This document shows positions 1-12,562 of a DNA stretch of 64,000 nucleotides, piece by piece (position 1 is the stretch's first letter; every line of letters starts with the position of its first letter). The stretch comes from Niebla homalea. Taxonomy: Eukaryota > Ascomycota > Lecanoromycetes > Lecanorales > Ramalinaceae. Position numbers and translations under genes: made by a program. Location: the NCBI GenBank assembly GCA_019925105.1, contig JAHGAU010000016.1, forward strand, positions 186,001-250,000, in the 5' to 3' direction. The notes beneath the pieces were generated by a model. It saw only the letters and a list, made by a program, of their open reading frames with translations, ran no database searches and was not told the origin of the DNA.

Positions 1-2117
1 AAGTATATATTAAATAACCGTAATATATATTATAATTAACTTTATTATAACTTAACAAATAATCCGGGCCTTTTATAACGTAACTCCCTATATTAATATA
101 GCGAAATAAATAAGGCTTTTTTCTTATAAAGTTATTTTTTTTAAACCTTTCTTATATAATCTTTTTAATTAAATTTCTTATTTATTTAAAGGTTAAGGAC
201 TTTAATATTAATATCTAGCTTTATTATAACTTTATTTAAGTTTACTATAATTATTATATTATATAACCTTAGATTCTTAATTATATAAATAAGCTTATAC
301 TTATATAATATAAATTAAGCCTTATAAGTTCTTACTTATTAAAAATAGACTTTATAAGTTTATTTTAATTCTAAATAATTTATATATATAAAAATATTAT
401 AAATTAAAAAGTAAACGTCGTTAATAAAGTTTTTAATTTAAGTTTTTTACTTTAACTTAATAAGCTTTTTAATTAATAAATTATTAAAAAAATAAAAAAA
501 ATATAAAAAAAATAAATAATCCTTAAGGAATCTTTATTATAATAAACTTTATTAAACTTATTTTTTATTTTAAATTAATTAATATAACTTAATTGCTTAA
601 GAAATTCTTTATTTACTTAATTAAGAAGAATAATATCCTTTTCTTCTTTAAGTTACATAATAACTTTTAATAATTTACTTTATTAAAAATACTTATAATA
701 TTAAGAAAAAGAAGACTTATAATATATTTCTTTTTATAACTTTATATTATATATACGCTATTAATTAATCCTTTAAGGGCTATTTTTATTAATTAATTTC
801 TTTTTATTTTTATTTATTAATCGGGGAAAAGTCCGTAATTCTTTATATAATTATTAAGAATCTTTATTATTACCGTTTTTAAAGTTTTCTTTAACGTATA
901 TAAGAATATAATAGGTTTATAAAATTTTATTTTAAAATAATCCGGCTTAATAAACTTCTTAAAGATAATTGTTTTTATTTCCTTAAATTTACGTAAATAA
1001 TAACCGACGTTAAAATATATTTAAAAGAAGTAAGTAAAGATTTTCTTAAATAATAAAATTATTATTATTAAGAATTTATTAAGAATCTTATTTAAACTTA
1101 AAACTTTATTTTTCATTAATTTATTAATTACTTTAATTATTATATCTTATATTATTACCTTATTTATTAATACGGGGTTAAGATACGTAATACCGTCAAT
1201 ATTATTTAAGTTAACTTCTAGCGGAGGGGGAAAAAATACTCCTTTAAGGGCCTTAATTTTACCGTTAAAGGTATTAATTAATATATTATTAAATCTCTTA
1301 AAAAACGGGAATTTAAGGATAGGTTTTAATTTCTTACTTTATTCTTTATTATACTTTATTAACTTCTAAATATTATAAGATAAAACCGTTAAGTTATATA
1401 CCGTAAATTAAAAGTATATTTATTTAACTTTTTTAATAATTTCCTCTTTTTCCTTGTAAGTAACTTTTAATTCATTAAGTATTTTTTAATTTTTATACTT
1501 AAAAGTTTACTTTATTAGTTTTTTTACCTTTATAATCGTAATTATATATTTTTTATTTTAATAAGTTTTAGCTCTTTAAAAGGGTTTTATTATCGGGATA
1601 GTTTTATTAATTATTTCGTTTAATATTTTTATTATTTATTTTATAAAGAAATCAATCCGGTCTCTATTATTTAATTAAAGGAGGTCCGTAAATTATATTA
1701 CCGTCTCCTTTACTTTTTTATAAACCTTTATTTTTTTAACCGTTTTTTATACCCTTTTTACCGGTAATAATAAGGTTATATTAACGGTTTAATCCAGGGT
1801 TATTTATATTAATATATAGTCTGAGTTATATTTTAAGTCCTCTTATAGCCTATATATTATAACCGCGCCAATAACCTTTTTTATATTAAAAATTAAATTA
1901 ATCGCCGTTTTAAATTTACGACTTTTTTACGTAATAATCTTTTATAATATTAATAATAAAAAATTAATTTAAGCGGTAACTATTAATAAATTATCCAATT
2001 TAATGTAATTTATTATACGTTCTTCCTTATTCTATATATAATAATATAAATTAAAATCTTTAAGTAATATATATTCACTTAAAGTAATTAAAACCTTTTT
2101 AAATAATAATATTATAA
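1..2117 (-). mobile_element. RIP-mutated LINE, minus strand, fragment 1 (copy A)
   Basis: This AT-rich block aligns in reverse complement with the middle and 3' part of the plus-strand LINE at 2118-7886: window 230-430 matches LINE 6060-6260 and window 2030-2060 matches LINE near 4440. It is the distal part of a minus-strand LINE cut by the window edge. The plus-strand LINE was inserted into it, and it resumes at 7887. Almost no CpA/TpG remains, so no frame is open. Short open frames here, such as 2645-2830 in the neighbouring copy, are artefacts of AT bias. Confidence 0.75.
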
Positions 2118-5100
2118 GATGGCGACGAACAACGGGACCCCAGAGGTCAGAAACGATATACGCGTATATAGCTTAAGTAATAGTGAGGATAATACCTTAA
2201 ATGCGATAGGCGGAAGCGGAATAATAATAAGGGTAAAAGGGAAGGAAGGGCAAGCGGCTTAAGTTAATAGGAACGGTAATAAATCGTATAAATAACGCGA
2301 TAAATACGAGATAAAACGGCCTTAAATCGAATAAAAAGTTTATAATTAATAAAATATACGTAAAGGGACGCGTATAACGCGTAAAGGTATTATTATAAGG
2401 GGTAATAAATAAAAAGCGGAAAAGATAAGGACAATATACGGGGATGGATAAAGGATAAACGGAGGCGTAAAAAATTTTATTAAGTATATATAAATTAAGA
2501 GAAAGTTAAATAAAAATAAAAAGATATTAAATAAATAGGAATAAATTATAAAAAAAGGTAATTATTAAATACGTAAGGGAAAAGTAAAAAAGGAGGAAAT
2601 AATAAGGGTATTAAAAAACTTCCTTATAATTATATAAAAGGATATTATATTAAAGACTTAGTTAATACTATAAATCGGGCTATAAAAAATAAAAGACTTT
2701 TACGTAAAAGCGGGGAAAAATTTAAGGGAGTTAAAGAGGTTATACAGAGTTTAAAAAGCAATAATAAAAGCGCCGGCAAATAAAAGCGAAAAAAAACAGA
2801 AAGAATATATATAAAATAAAAAAGTAACAAAAGAAACTTTAAGGAAAAAAGCGGAAATAAATTAAATAATAAAAGCCATAAGGGCGGCGTTAGCGTTAAT
2901 AATAAAGAAGGTAAAAGTAAAGGAAAAAGTAATAATATTAAAAAAGGTAAGGATAATAATTATATAATTATTAAGCAAAGAAAAGAAAAATATAGTAATG
3001 AAAATGAACCCGCTATAATTAATAAAAGCGTTTAAGGTAACGGGAAAGTTATTAATAGAATAAATTATTACGGTACGTAAATTATAAAGCGGGAATATCC
3101 TCCTTAATATAACCTTATTAAAGGCGAAAAAAAAACTAAAGAAGTTAAAAAAATAAATTAATAAAGGGGGATATAAGATAGTAAAGGTATTAAGGCAATC
3201 CTTTATTATCGCGGTAAACGGGATATATTTAATAAAATTTACGGGGGAGGAAGGGGAAGTTACTTTAAGGCGGATAAAAAAGGAGAATATAGTTTTTTAC
3301 CTTAGGCTAAAGATCGTTAATTATAGCCTTTTTATTATAGTAAAAAAGGCTAAACGTTTTTAATTATATAAAGAGATACTTTACGATTATCTTAAATATA
3401 ACGTTAATAAGGATATATAACGATATCCTTAATAAAGGGATAATAAAGGGTAAGTTTTTTAAGTTAATAAAACCTTAAAACCGGGCAGCGGATATTTATT
3501 AATATTTTAAATATTAAAAATATAAATATATTATTATAAAATACCTTAATAATATAAAATATATAATATATACTAAAAAGTATAATACGTATAAATACGT
3601 TAACTTAATAATAAAAAGCTTAATAAAAATACGCTAAAATACGTGGTATATAGTAATAATAATTATTCGGCGTAGGACTTATAATATATAATAAAAACGA
3701 AGGAAACTTAATATAAAGAGATTAAGATAATAATTAAAATTTAACGTTATAATTTATATAAACTTAAACCGATAAAGTAATTAAAAACGGTCTTAAAATA
3801 TAAACGGAACTTATTAAACGGGAAAGGGTAAAGCGTAATAATTAATAATATAAAAAAAGGAAACTTATAATAATATTAACCTTTAAAACCGGCCGCTTAA
3901 CCGGGATTATTATCGTAATAAAAAGATTAAAATAAATAATATTTAACTTTAAAAAGAAATTATTTATATAAATAAAAATTAATAAAAAGAACTTAACGGA
4001 CGTTAATATTTAATATATTTACGCTTTTAAGGGTAATATAATATAACGTACATAAGGAAGTAATTAAAGCCGTAATACCGATATTCAAATTTAAAAAGGT
4101 AAAGAATATCGATATTATAGCGATATAAAAGCTATTATATAATCCGTATATTTACTTTTTAATTAACCCGGGAGATGGTTTTTACCTGGCCTTTAAAGGT
4201 AATAAGATAACGCGGATATACTTCTTTATTAATAAGAAATTAAATATAAATAACTAGAACGTTATTTATTACGGAGGAAACCTATATATATTCCGGATCG
4301 TATAAAAGGGGGATATTAAAAATACTTTAAATATTTATAATACGTATAATTTATTATTAATTAATAGGAAAAAACCCTTTATAATCCCGCTACTTAAGGA
4401 TATTATAACCGTACTTAATAAGTACCTTTTAATAAAGGACTTTAATCTTTATTATATTTAATAGAATAAAAACGGTTATATAATTAATTATACTAAATTT
4501 AAGGAGTTATTAATAATTATTATATAATTTAACCTTATGTTATTAACGCCGAAAAAGGCTATTATATAAGAAAGTTATAAATTTAGGATTATAATTAACT
4601 TAATATTTAACTCGGAAAATATTATTAATTTAATTATAATATACGGACCCCAAAAGGACTTAAAATACGGTTCAGATTACGTCCCGATATAAATAACCTT
4701 AAATTAATCTATCAATATAACTTTGTTTTTATTATTTAAACGAGCGTAAAAGATAATTAAAAAAGTTAAAATATTAATAAAAACGGTAAAAATAATATTT
4801 TAATTAATAAAGCGTCCCCGGCTTAATAATAAGGAATAAATTAATTATTTTATAAAGCGGGTAATAAAAACTTTAAATAAAGTAATTAATATTATAATTT
4901 TAATAATAAAACTATCTTAAAGAATTAAAATTTATTGGAATAAAGAATATATAAAAGTAACTATAAAGGTAAAAACGCTTATAAAATAAGTTATTAAGTA
5001 TAAAAACTAAGAAACGCTTTAACGGTTAAAGGAAACTTAAAAAAAAAAAGGAAAGAATTATCCGGAAAATTAAATAAATATACTTCCGGGCTATAATATA

Positions 5101-7886
5101 TAACTCGGCGGTTTCCCCTTATAATATTTAAAAGTTAATAAAATATAATAAAAAATAGAATAAAAAATTTAAATTTATTTTTAAGTTTTTACCTTTAAAA
5201 AGACCAGACGGTATAATAATAAATACCTTTAACGGTAAAATTAAGGCTCTTAAAGGGGCGTTCTTTCCCCCGTTACCGGAAGTTAACCTAATAAATATCG
5301 ATAATACGGTATATCCTGAATTAATAATAATAAGTAAAATAATAATTTAAAAAATAATAATTAAAGTAATTAATAAATTAAAGAAGGATAAGGCCCCCGG
5401 ACTTAACGGTATATTAAATAGGTTCCTATTTATAGTAATATTATTATTTAAAAAGGTCTTTATTTATTTATTTTAAGTTTACTTTAATATAGGATATTAT
5501 CCCCGTAAATTTAAGGAGGTTAAGACAATTATCTTTAAGAAGCCGGTTAAGTTAAATTACTTAAAAGTAAAATCGTATAAACTTATAATACTCCTTTATA
5601 CGTTAAAAAAGGCTTTAAAAACAATAATTACGAAGATCCTAAGTAATTACGTAAAAGGGTATAGGTTATTCCCCGATTAATAAATAAAAATAAAAAGAAA
5701 ACGGTTAACGGAAACGGTTCTTAAAGGCTTAATTAATAACGTATATATAATATAAGGTTATAAAAAAAAAGTATATTATAAATTTTCTTTCCTTAAATAT
5801 TATAAAGGTATTTAATAAAATAAACCATTAAAAATTATTATATAATTTATAGAAAAAAAGGGTTTTATTTTTCTTTATAAATTAAATAAAAAGTTTCTTA
5901 AATAATTAAGCGATGTTAATTAATTTAAAACAGAAAATAAATATAATAAAACCCGCGATAATAAAGATTCCTTAAAGGTTATTTATCTTTTTAATCTTAT
6001 TCCTATTCTTTAATAACCCGCTTATTAAAGACTTAATAAAGCTGAAATAAAAGATTTAAATAAAAAGTTTTATTAACGATATTTACCTTTTAACTTATAA
6101 TACGTTTACTTATATAAATTATTTAAAATTAAAATAAATTTATAAAGTCTATTTATAATAAATAAAGATATATAAAACCTAATTTATCCTATATAAGTAT
6201 AAGTTTATTTATATAATAAAAAGCCTAAAGCTATATAATATAATAGCTATAGTAAACTTTAATAATATAGTAATAAAACCGGAAATTAATATTAAAATAC
6301 TTAGCTTATAAATCGATAAGAAACTGGATTAAAAGGACTATATAAAAAAGGTTTAAAAGAAAATAATTTTATAAGAGAAGGGCTTTATTTACTTTACGGT
6401 GTTAACGTAAAGAGCTACTTTATAAAAGGTTAAAACCGTTTATTAAACGGTTATAAAGCTTATAATAATATACGTAATAACTATTTAATATATACTTAAA
6501 AATATATTTAAATATAAAAAAAAGTCCGTCTAGTAATTATAAAAAGTTTAAAATTAATATTTAAGAATAATAAATAAAGTATATAAAGCGACTCCCGTCT
6601 TAATACTAGAATTTAAGGTTTTTATATTATTAATAAAGTTAACTTTAAATTAAATAATTACTTAAATAAAACTTAAAAAAGGTATAAATTTAACTATATT
6701 AATAGGAAATAAACGTATTTACCAGAATTATAAAAGGCCTTAAATAAGAAAGCGTAAAAAAATAGTACTTATTTTTTTTACGGAAGTTAAATTAAAGTAA
6801 GTTAAAAAAGAAATTAACCTAATTTACGTTTAAGAAGTTAACGTAAAAGTATATAAATTCTTATTTAAAGTAAAAGCGGTAGAAAAAAAAAAGGTTATAA
6901 AAGCGAAGTTAATAGCGATTATTTTATAAATTATAAAAAAATAAATAAAGCGTTAACGTAAATATAAAGAATTAATCCTTTAAGGGTAACGGTACCCGGT
7001 ATTAAATAACGATAAAGTTATTAATAAGTATCTTTAATATTACGGGATTATAAGGAAAGGCGATAATATATTAATAATTTAACTCCGGATAAATAAGAAT
7101 AACTTAATTTACTTCTTCTTTATTATATATATCGGTAACCGGATTAACGTTAATTACGAATATAGGTAATGAAAGTAAAACGCTATATATATATTAATTT
7201 CTTATTTATTATTTAAAGAGCTTAAACCGGGATTAATTAAAAAAGTAAAGATTAACGATTATTATTAAATATTTACTAATAAAAGGGGTATTAAAGCGGC
7301 CGCTAAATTTATAATAACTATAGGCTTATTATTATAGTTTAATTTAACCAAGGAAATAAAGGAAGTAATTAAAAACTTAATTAAAAAACCTTACTATTAA
7401 CTTAAAGGTAAAAAATAGCGGCGGGAAAACTATACTTAATAAAGGGCTAAAAAGGCTATAAATACTAAGGCGGCATAAGAAATAATACTATATTAATCGG
7501 TAGAGTTATATAAATAAGGTAACAATAATATATATATCAGTAAAAATATTTAATAATATAATTAGAATTCTGAAATTTTAATATTAAATAGACCCATAAG
7601 GTAACGGAAGAACAATAGGTTTAAGGGTAACCTTTAAGTGGATTTAGTCGTAATATTATAGGTTTTCTTAGAAAAAACGTATAAATAAATTCTTACTTTT
7701 TAAACGGCTATAGATACTCTTAGCCCTTAAGACGTGAGTAAAGGCTGGGTGGACACCGGTTTTTATTCTTAACGTTATGGATATCGGGTTTTTTACGGTT
7801 ATTAATAAGGCCAAATAGCCGAGTATTAAGGAACGCCGGAATTAGCTTAGCTAGATCCGTAGTATAAATCAATCAATCAATCAATC
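2118..7886 (+). mobile_element. Full-length Tad/I-type LINE (copy 1), RIP-inactivated
   Basis: A non-LTR retrotransposon of 5.77 kb. ORF1 begins at ATG 2119 and reads MATNNGTPEVRNDIRVYSL before decaying. At about 4090-4720 a degenerate apurinic-type endonuclease is readable, with DFNLYY (family GDFNLHH) and SDYVPI (family SDHxPI). At about 5370-5650 the reverse transcriptase shows KLKKDKAPGLNGI, YYPRKFKEVKTI and KSYKLIILLYTLKKALK. The 3' end is a (TCAA)n tail at about 7868-7888. A 16-bp target duplication (AATAATAATATTATAA) lies at 2102-2117 and at 7887-7902. Stops are mostly TAA/TAG where CAA/TGG is expected, so the element is dead. The first 45 bp are free of RIP changes. Confidence 0.85.
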
Positions 7887-7998
7887 AATAATAATATTAT
7901 AAAAAGTCCTTTTTTATTAATTAACGGCGGGTTATACGTATTATAAATATTAAAGTTGTTTTTTAAGTCCTTTTCTTTTATATTACGGAATATATAAA
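7887..7998 (-). mobile_element. LINE copy A, fragment 2
   Basis: A short continuation of the minus-strand LINE between the inserted plus LINE and the small LTR element. In reverse complement it matches LINE positions about 4270-4380. It shows that the plus LINE (2118-7886) and the LTR element (7999-9577) both inserted into the same older minus-strand LINE. Confidence 0.7.
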
Positions 7999-8161
7999 TG
8001 TCACGAGAAATGCGGTATGCATGGTGATAAAGTAATAAATGTATGAATGATGAGTAGCTATCTAGCTATGAAGGTGGGAAATATGAGTATACGCGCCAAG
8101 CACCGGAGCAAGGTAAGCCCGCTCCGTGCCAAGGGATCCTCCCAAGGTCTATACCGTGACA
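7999..8161 (+). repeat. 5' LTR of small LTR element 1
   Basis: 163 bp, almost untouched by RIP; it carries the core AGCTATCTAGCTATGAA and GTAAGCCCGCTCCGTGCC. Ends are TGTCACG..CGTGACA, forming a short inverted repeat. Confidence 0.85.
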
Positions 8162-9414
8162 ACATGCCCATAAAAAAAAGAAAAAAGCGACGTCCTCATC
8201 GTAACATATTTATTATAAAACATTATGGATGTTAATATACTCGGTAATAAAGGTAACCGAGGGGAAGCTCCGAGTACATGAATAATACTGATTAAATATA
8301 TGGTTATTAAGAAATGAAGGGTGGTAAAATCGCATGTTAGAAAAGACCGGAAAAAAACCGAAAAAGGGTGTAAGCCGAGCAATTATTGTAATCTACCCGG
8401 GAAATAGTCGTGGATTTAAGGATTACGATTAAGCTAAATCGCTTAAAAACGTGATTTCCGAGGTATTCCCGTGGTCGTATACTCTTCACCAGTTATTAAA
8501 TAGTTTTTTATAGAACGAGTATATCTTATCGTATATATAAGCTTATTCGTTAAGATCCTTATTTCTTAAGAAGTTATAATAATGCCTCTTACAATTAATA
8601 CAGGTAATCTGTTTAGGGTAGCCTGGTTTAAGTATATTAATATAACTAAGTTTTATAAGTAAAAGTGGTATTATATACTTAAATATACGTTATAACCATC
8701 GTTTAAACGTTTCAAGTTTTACGGCAAAACTCCCGTCTTTCTTTACTGCTTTTATATGTATCCTGGATAAGGAGTTGCTCTTAGCCTGAGGCTCTTATTT
8801 TAATAACGGCTTTTACCTTAAGGATTTTAAGGTAAACATTTAAGGTAAAGGTGAGCGAGTAGATAACTTCGCTTACGATAATAACGGAGCAGGTAATTTA
8901 ATTAATAAGGATGGATTTAAGGGTGGTATACTTAATTTAAGTGTAAATTTATTAAGGAAGTCTTTAAGTATTATAGGTGGTAGCACCTTTAATAGTGATA
9001 CTTTAGAGGAGGGTATTAACTTTAATAAAGTAAGAAATTTAAGAGGTATAAATCTTATATAGAAATTATAAATTGTGAGGTAAAATTTAAATAAGAAGCA
9101 GCTAACTCGTAATAAGCTTATTATTAAGGTAAATAAAGTCCTAGACCTTATAGGTAAGGTTTAAGCTATTAAAGGGGATCCAGTCGATTTAAGAGCTAAT
9201 ACGTATATCAATAATAAAGATAATAATAAGACCGAGCTCGATAAAGTTCATAATAAAGGCATTATCGGTTTAATAAGTATCCTACTGAAAGGATCCGCTT
9301 TATTAATGGTAAGGGATTAGGTGGATAAGCTATAACGTAGCCATACTGATTATAGCGCAGTAAAAGTTATACTCAATCTATAGTGACAGCTAGACCCTAG
9401 CTATTGCTATTATT

Positions 9415-9577
9415 TATCACGAGAAATACGGTATGCATAATGATAAAGTAATAAATATATAAATGATAAGTAACTATCTAGCTATGAAAGTGGGAAATAT
9501 AAGTATACGCGCCAAGTACCGGAACAAGGTAAGCCCGCTCCGTGCCAAGGGATCCTCCCAAGGTCCATACCGTGACA
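9415..9577 (+). repeat. 3' LTR of small LTR element 1
   Basis: 163 bp, same ends as the 5' LTR. The first half, facing the interior, carries many C-to-T/G-to-A changes relative to the 5' LTR (for example AAATATATAAATGATAAGTA). The outer half is clean. Confidence 0.85.
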
Positions 9578-10842
9578 ATAAAGGTTTTTATTATAATAAA
9601 TAATATCTTAATTATTTATATTAAGCCGCTTATTTATAAAGAAGTATATTTTAATTATTTTATCCCCTTTAAAGGTTAAGTAAAACCCTTCCTCCAGGTT
9701 AATAAATAAATATATATATAAGTTATACGGTAATTCCTATATTATTATAACGTTAACGTCCTTAATTTCTTTAAACTTAAATATTAATATTATTATTTTA
9801 ATTCCTTTATTACGGATACTATATTATATTACTTTTAAAAGTATTAATATATTATATATTAACCTTTATAAAGGCTTTCTTTTTTATATTTATTTAAGTT
9901 ACGGACTTCTTATTAAAGTTAAACGTTTTTTAATTTAATACCTTTTTAATTACTATTAAAAACGTAAAACGGCCAGTCCTTAAGGTCGGAATCATAAAAA
10001 GTTTTTTTCTCTTTACTTTATTTATTACCGTTATTTACCTTTTATTATTTATTTAATTAAACTTATATCTTAAAATTACTTTTAATTAACCCGTTATATT
10101 AATCTTATACGTATTATACCGTTGGATTTTCGCGGTTATCTAGGTTTTTTTATGTTTAATTTCTTTAGCTTTTATTATATACTTAGAATCCCATATTAAG
10201 TATCCTTCCTTATTATATATAGTATATTTAAGTATATCCTTTATAAACCCCTTAAATATTAACTCTATATATTTATAAATATCGTAACCTTTAACGTAAA
10301 TTATATATTTTATAGTATTAAAGTATTTTATAATAATATATTTATAGTTTTAATACTTAAAATATTAATAAATATCCGCCGTTTTATTTTATAATTAAGT
10401 TATTTTAAGAAATCCCTTTTTAAAAATCTTTTTATTTAAAACGTTATTATATATTTTTATTAATATTATACTTAATATAATAATAAAATACTTCTTTATA
10501 CGTTTTAAAAAGTTAAGTTTCTTCGTTACCAGTAAAAGCTTATAGTTAATAATCTTAAGCTTTAGGTAAAGAACTATATTCTCTTTTTTTATACTTTTTA
10601 ACGTAACCTTTTTCTTAACTTCTTTAAAACATAATAGGTATATTTTATTTATTATAACGGTAAATAATTACCTTAAAATCTTAACCAATTTATACTTTCC
10701 CTTATTAACTTAAATCTTAAATTTCTTTAAGTTTTCTTTTATTTTTAAAAACGTTATATTAAGGAAGATATCCTTATTTTATAATTTATATATTATAATA
10801 ATTTATTTTATTAACGGTTTTATCGTTATTTTAAAAGCCTTT
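9578..10842 (-). mobile_element. LINE copy A, fragment 3
   Basis: The minus-strand LINE resumes after LTR element 1. For example, 9600-9700 matches the reverse complement of LINE 4140-4270. It is strongly RIP-mutated and interrupted at 10843 by a solo LTR. No other gene is visible. Confidence 0.7.
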
Positions 10843-11012
10843 TGTCACGAACAGTGTCCTTGGTGTCCTACATGGGAGTACTTGGGAGCATTGATAAATG
10901 TAGGACACCCTTTTGTACGTAAAGGACAGGATCCTTAAGATCCTACCCGCTTCCAGGTAGAATCATTAATCATACATACCATGCACCCATGCACTTGTCC
11001 CTACCATTGACA
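10843..11012. repeat. Solo LTR (TGTCACGA..TTGACA) with CCTTT target duplication
   Basis: A 170-bp GC-balanced island in the RIP-mutated LINE. It starts TGTCACGAAC, ends CCATTGACA and is flanked by a perfect 5-bp duplication CCTTT (10838-10842 and 11013-11017). The start resembles the LTRs of elements 1 and 2. It is clean of RIP, as expected for a sequence too short or too rare to trigger it, or for a recent arrival. Confidence 0.75.
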
Positions 11013-11929
11013 CCTTTATTAATTATAGCGGGTTTATTTTTATAGCCGTATTCCTTTTTTTATTATTAAATAAACGGACCGTTATTATCCTCGTTTTCCT
11101 TAATACGGCCGCTTTCTTTTCCGTTATCCCCTTATTCTTTACCGCGGATACCCTTTTTATTATTTTTATTATTTAACTTTTTCTTATTTAAGGGGCTATT
11201 ACTTTCGTATTTTCGCCTTATATATTTAACCTTAAACCGCCGTCTTTACCCTTTATTAACGCCTTCATTATCGCCCCTTAAGAGCCTTATAGTTACTCCA
11301 CTTCCTTTAACTTTATCTTTATTTTTATATAAAAATCTTTTCCGCTTTTTAACTTAATCCGTAATATCGGTTAAGTCTTTAACGTAATATCTTTTTATTT
11401 TACCGTAAAAAGTCCTTTTAAGGTTTTTATTGCCTTTTTTATTGCTTTTTCGCTTTTATTTACCGGGCGATATATTATTTCCGCTTTTTATCTTTAATCC
11501 CTTAAGGTTTTATCTTTTTTATCTTTTTTATTTTTCTTTTATATACCCTTAATAATACTTTTACCGTAGTCTTTTTACTTTTTCCCCCCGCTTATACCTT
11601 TCGCCGTTAATATTATATTAGCCTTTTTACCCCCTTATTTACCTTTTATTTCCATATTATTATTATGCGTTTTATACGTTTTAATACGCGTATTTTATTA
11701 ATTTTAATTTTTTTATTTATTTTAAATATTATCCGGCTTATTATTATTATATTGCCCGTATATATCATCGCCGTTTCTATTAATATAAGCTAATTATTAA
11801 TTATTATTTTATTTTTAATTATTACGTTATTTTTACTTATTATATTTAATGCATTTTCTTTACTATTACGAAAGCTATACGTATACGTATCGTTTTGGAC
11901 CTCTAGGGTCCCTTTGTTCGTCGCCATCC
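11013..11929 (-). mobile_element. LINE copy A, fragment 4 with 5' end
   Basis: Final part of the minus-strand LINE. It reaches the 5' end at about 11927, where the reverse complement again starts with ATGGCGACGAACAA. The terminal 45 bp are GC-rich as in the other copies, while the rest is RIP-mutated. Confidence 0.7.
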
Positions 11930-12562
11930 AATAATCAGGATATTATTATATATCCTTATTAACGTTATACTTAAAAATAATTATAAAGTACCTTTTTATC
12001 CGGTTAAGGGTATTTAGCCTTTTTATTACGGAAGGAAGGTTATAATTAATAATCTTTAACCCGGGATAAAAGATTATATTTTCCCTTTTTATCCGTTTTA
12101 AAGTAATTTCCCCTTTTTCTTTTATAAACCTTATTAAATATATTCCGTTTACCGTAATAATAAATGATTACCTTAATACCTTTATTATTTTATATCCCTT
12201 TTTACCGGTTTATCCTTTTAATTTCTTAAGCCTTTTTTTCGCCTTTAATAAGGCTATATTAAAAAGGATATCCTTACTTTATAATTTATATACCGTAATA
12301 ATCTATTTTATTAACGGCTTTTTCGTTAATTTAAACGCTTTTATTAATTATAAAAAGCTTATTTTTATAATTATATTCTTTTCTTTTTACCCGATAGTTA
12401 TATAATTATTATTTTTATTTTCCTTAATATTATTATTTTCTCTTTAATCCTTACCTCCTTTATTATTAATATAAACGCTACTTTTATAGTTTTCACTACT
12501 TAACTTACCCTTACCCTTATCCATAAAGCTTTTCCCGTCGTTTTTTTATTTTATATATAACT
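11930..12562 (-). mobile_element. LINE fragment (ORF1 3' region), RIP-mutated
   Basis: The reverse complement of about 11960-12555 aligns with plus LINE 2800-3430, between ORF1 and the endonuclease. Examples are the segment with TTAAAGTAATTTCCCC and the segment near 12240 with GCCTTTAATAAGG. It is a piece of another LINE copy into which the element at 12563-13990 was inserted. Everything is decayed. Confidence 0.6.

Larger units (their letters stand above)
7999..9577 (+). mobile_element. Small LTR element 1 (1.58 kb, non-autonomous)
   Basis: Two direct repeats of 163 bp (7999-8161 and 9415-9577) start TGTCACGAGA (TATCACGAGA in the RIP-altered copy) and end ACCGTGACA. They enclose 1.25 kb. 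The element is flanked by a perfect 5-bp target duplication ATAAA (7994-7998 and 9578-9582), as expected for integrase-mediated insertion. The interior is too short for gag-pol, and no RT or integrase motif is visible, so this is a TRIM-like non-autonomous element or a heavily deleted one. A degenerate frame near 8385-8480 reads IYPGNSRGFKDYD and is shared with element 2. Strand is set by that frame. Confidence 0.8.

Noticed and set aside
2645..2830. 61-residue minus-strand open frame
   Set aside because: It lies antisense within the ORF1 region of LINE copy 1; Leu/Phe-rich composition is a by-product of AT bias.
8047..8235. 62-residue frame beginning MMSSYLAMKVGNMS, and its twin at 15825-16007
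   Set aside because: Both span the 5' LTR of the small LTR elements. Conservation reflects the shared LTR, the two frames diverge after the LTR end, and the 3' LTR copies are not open.
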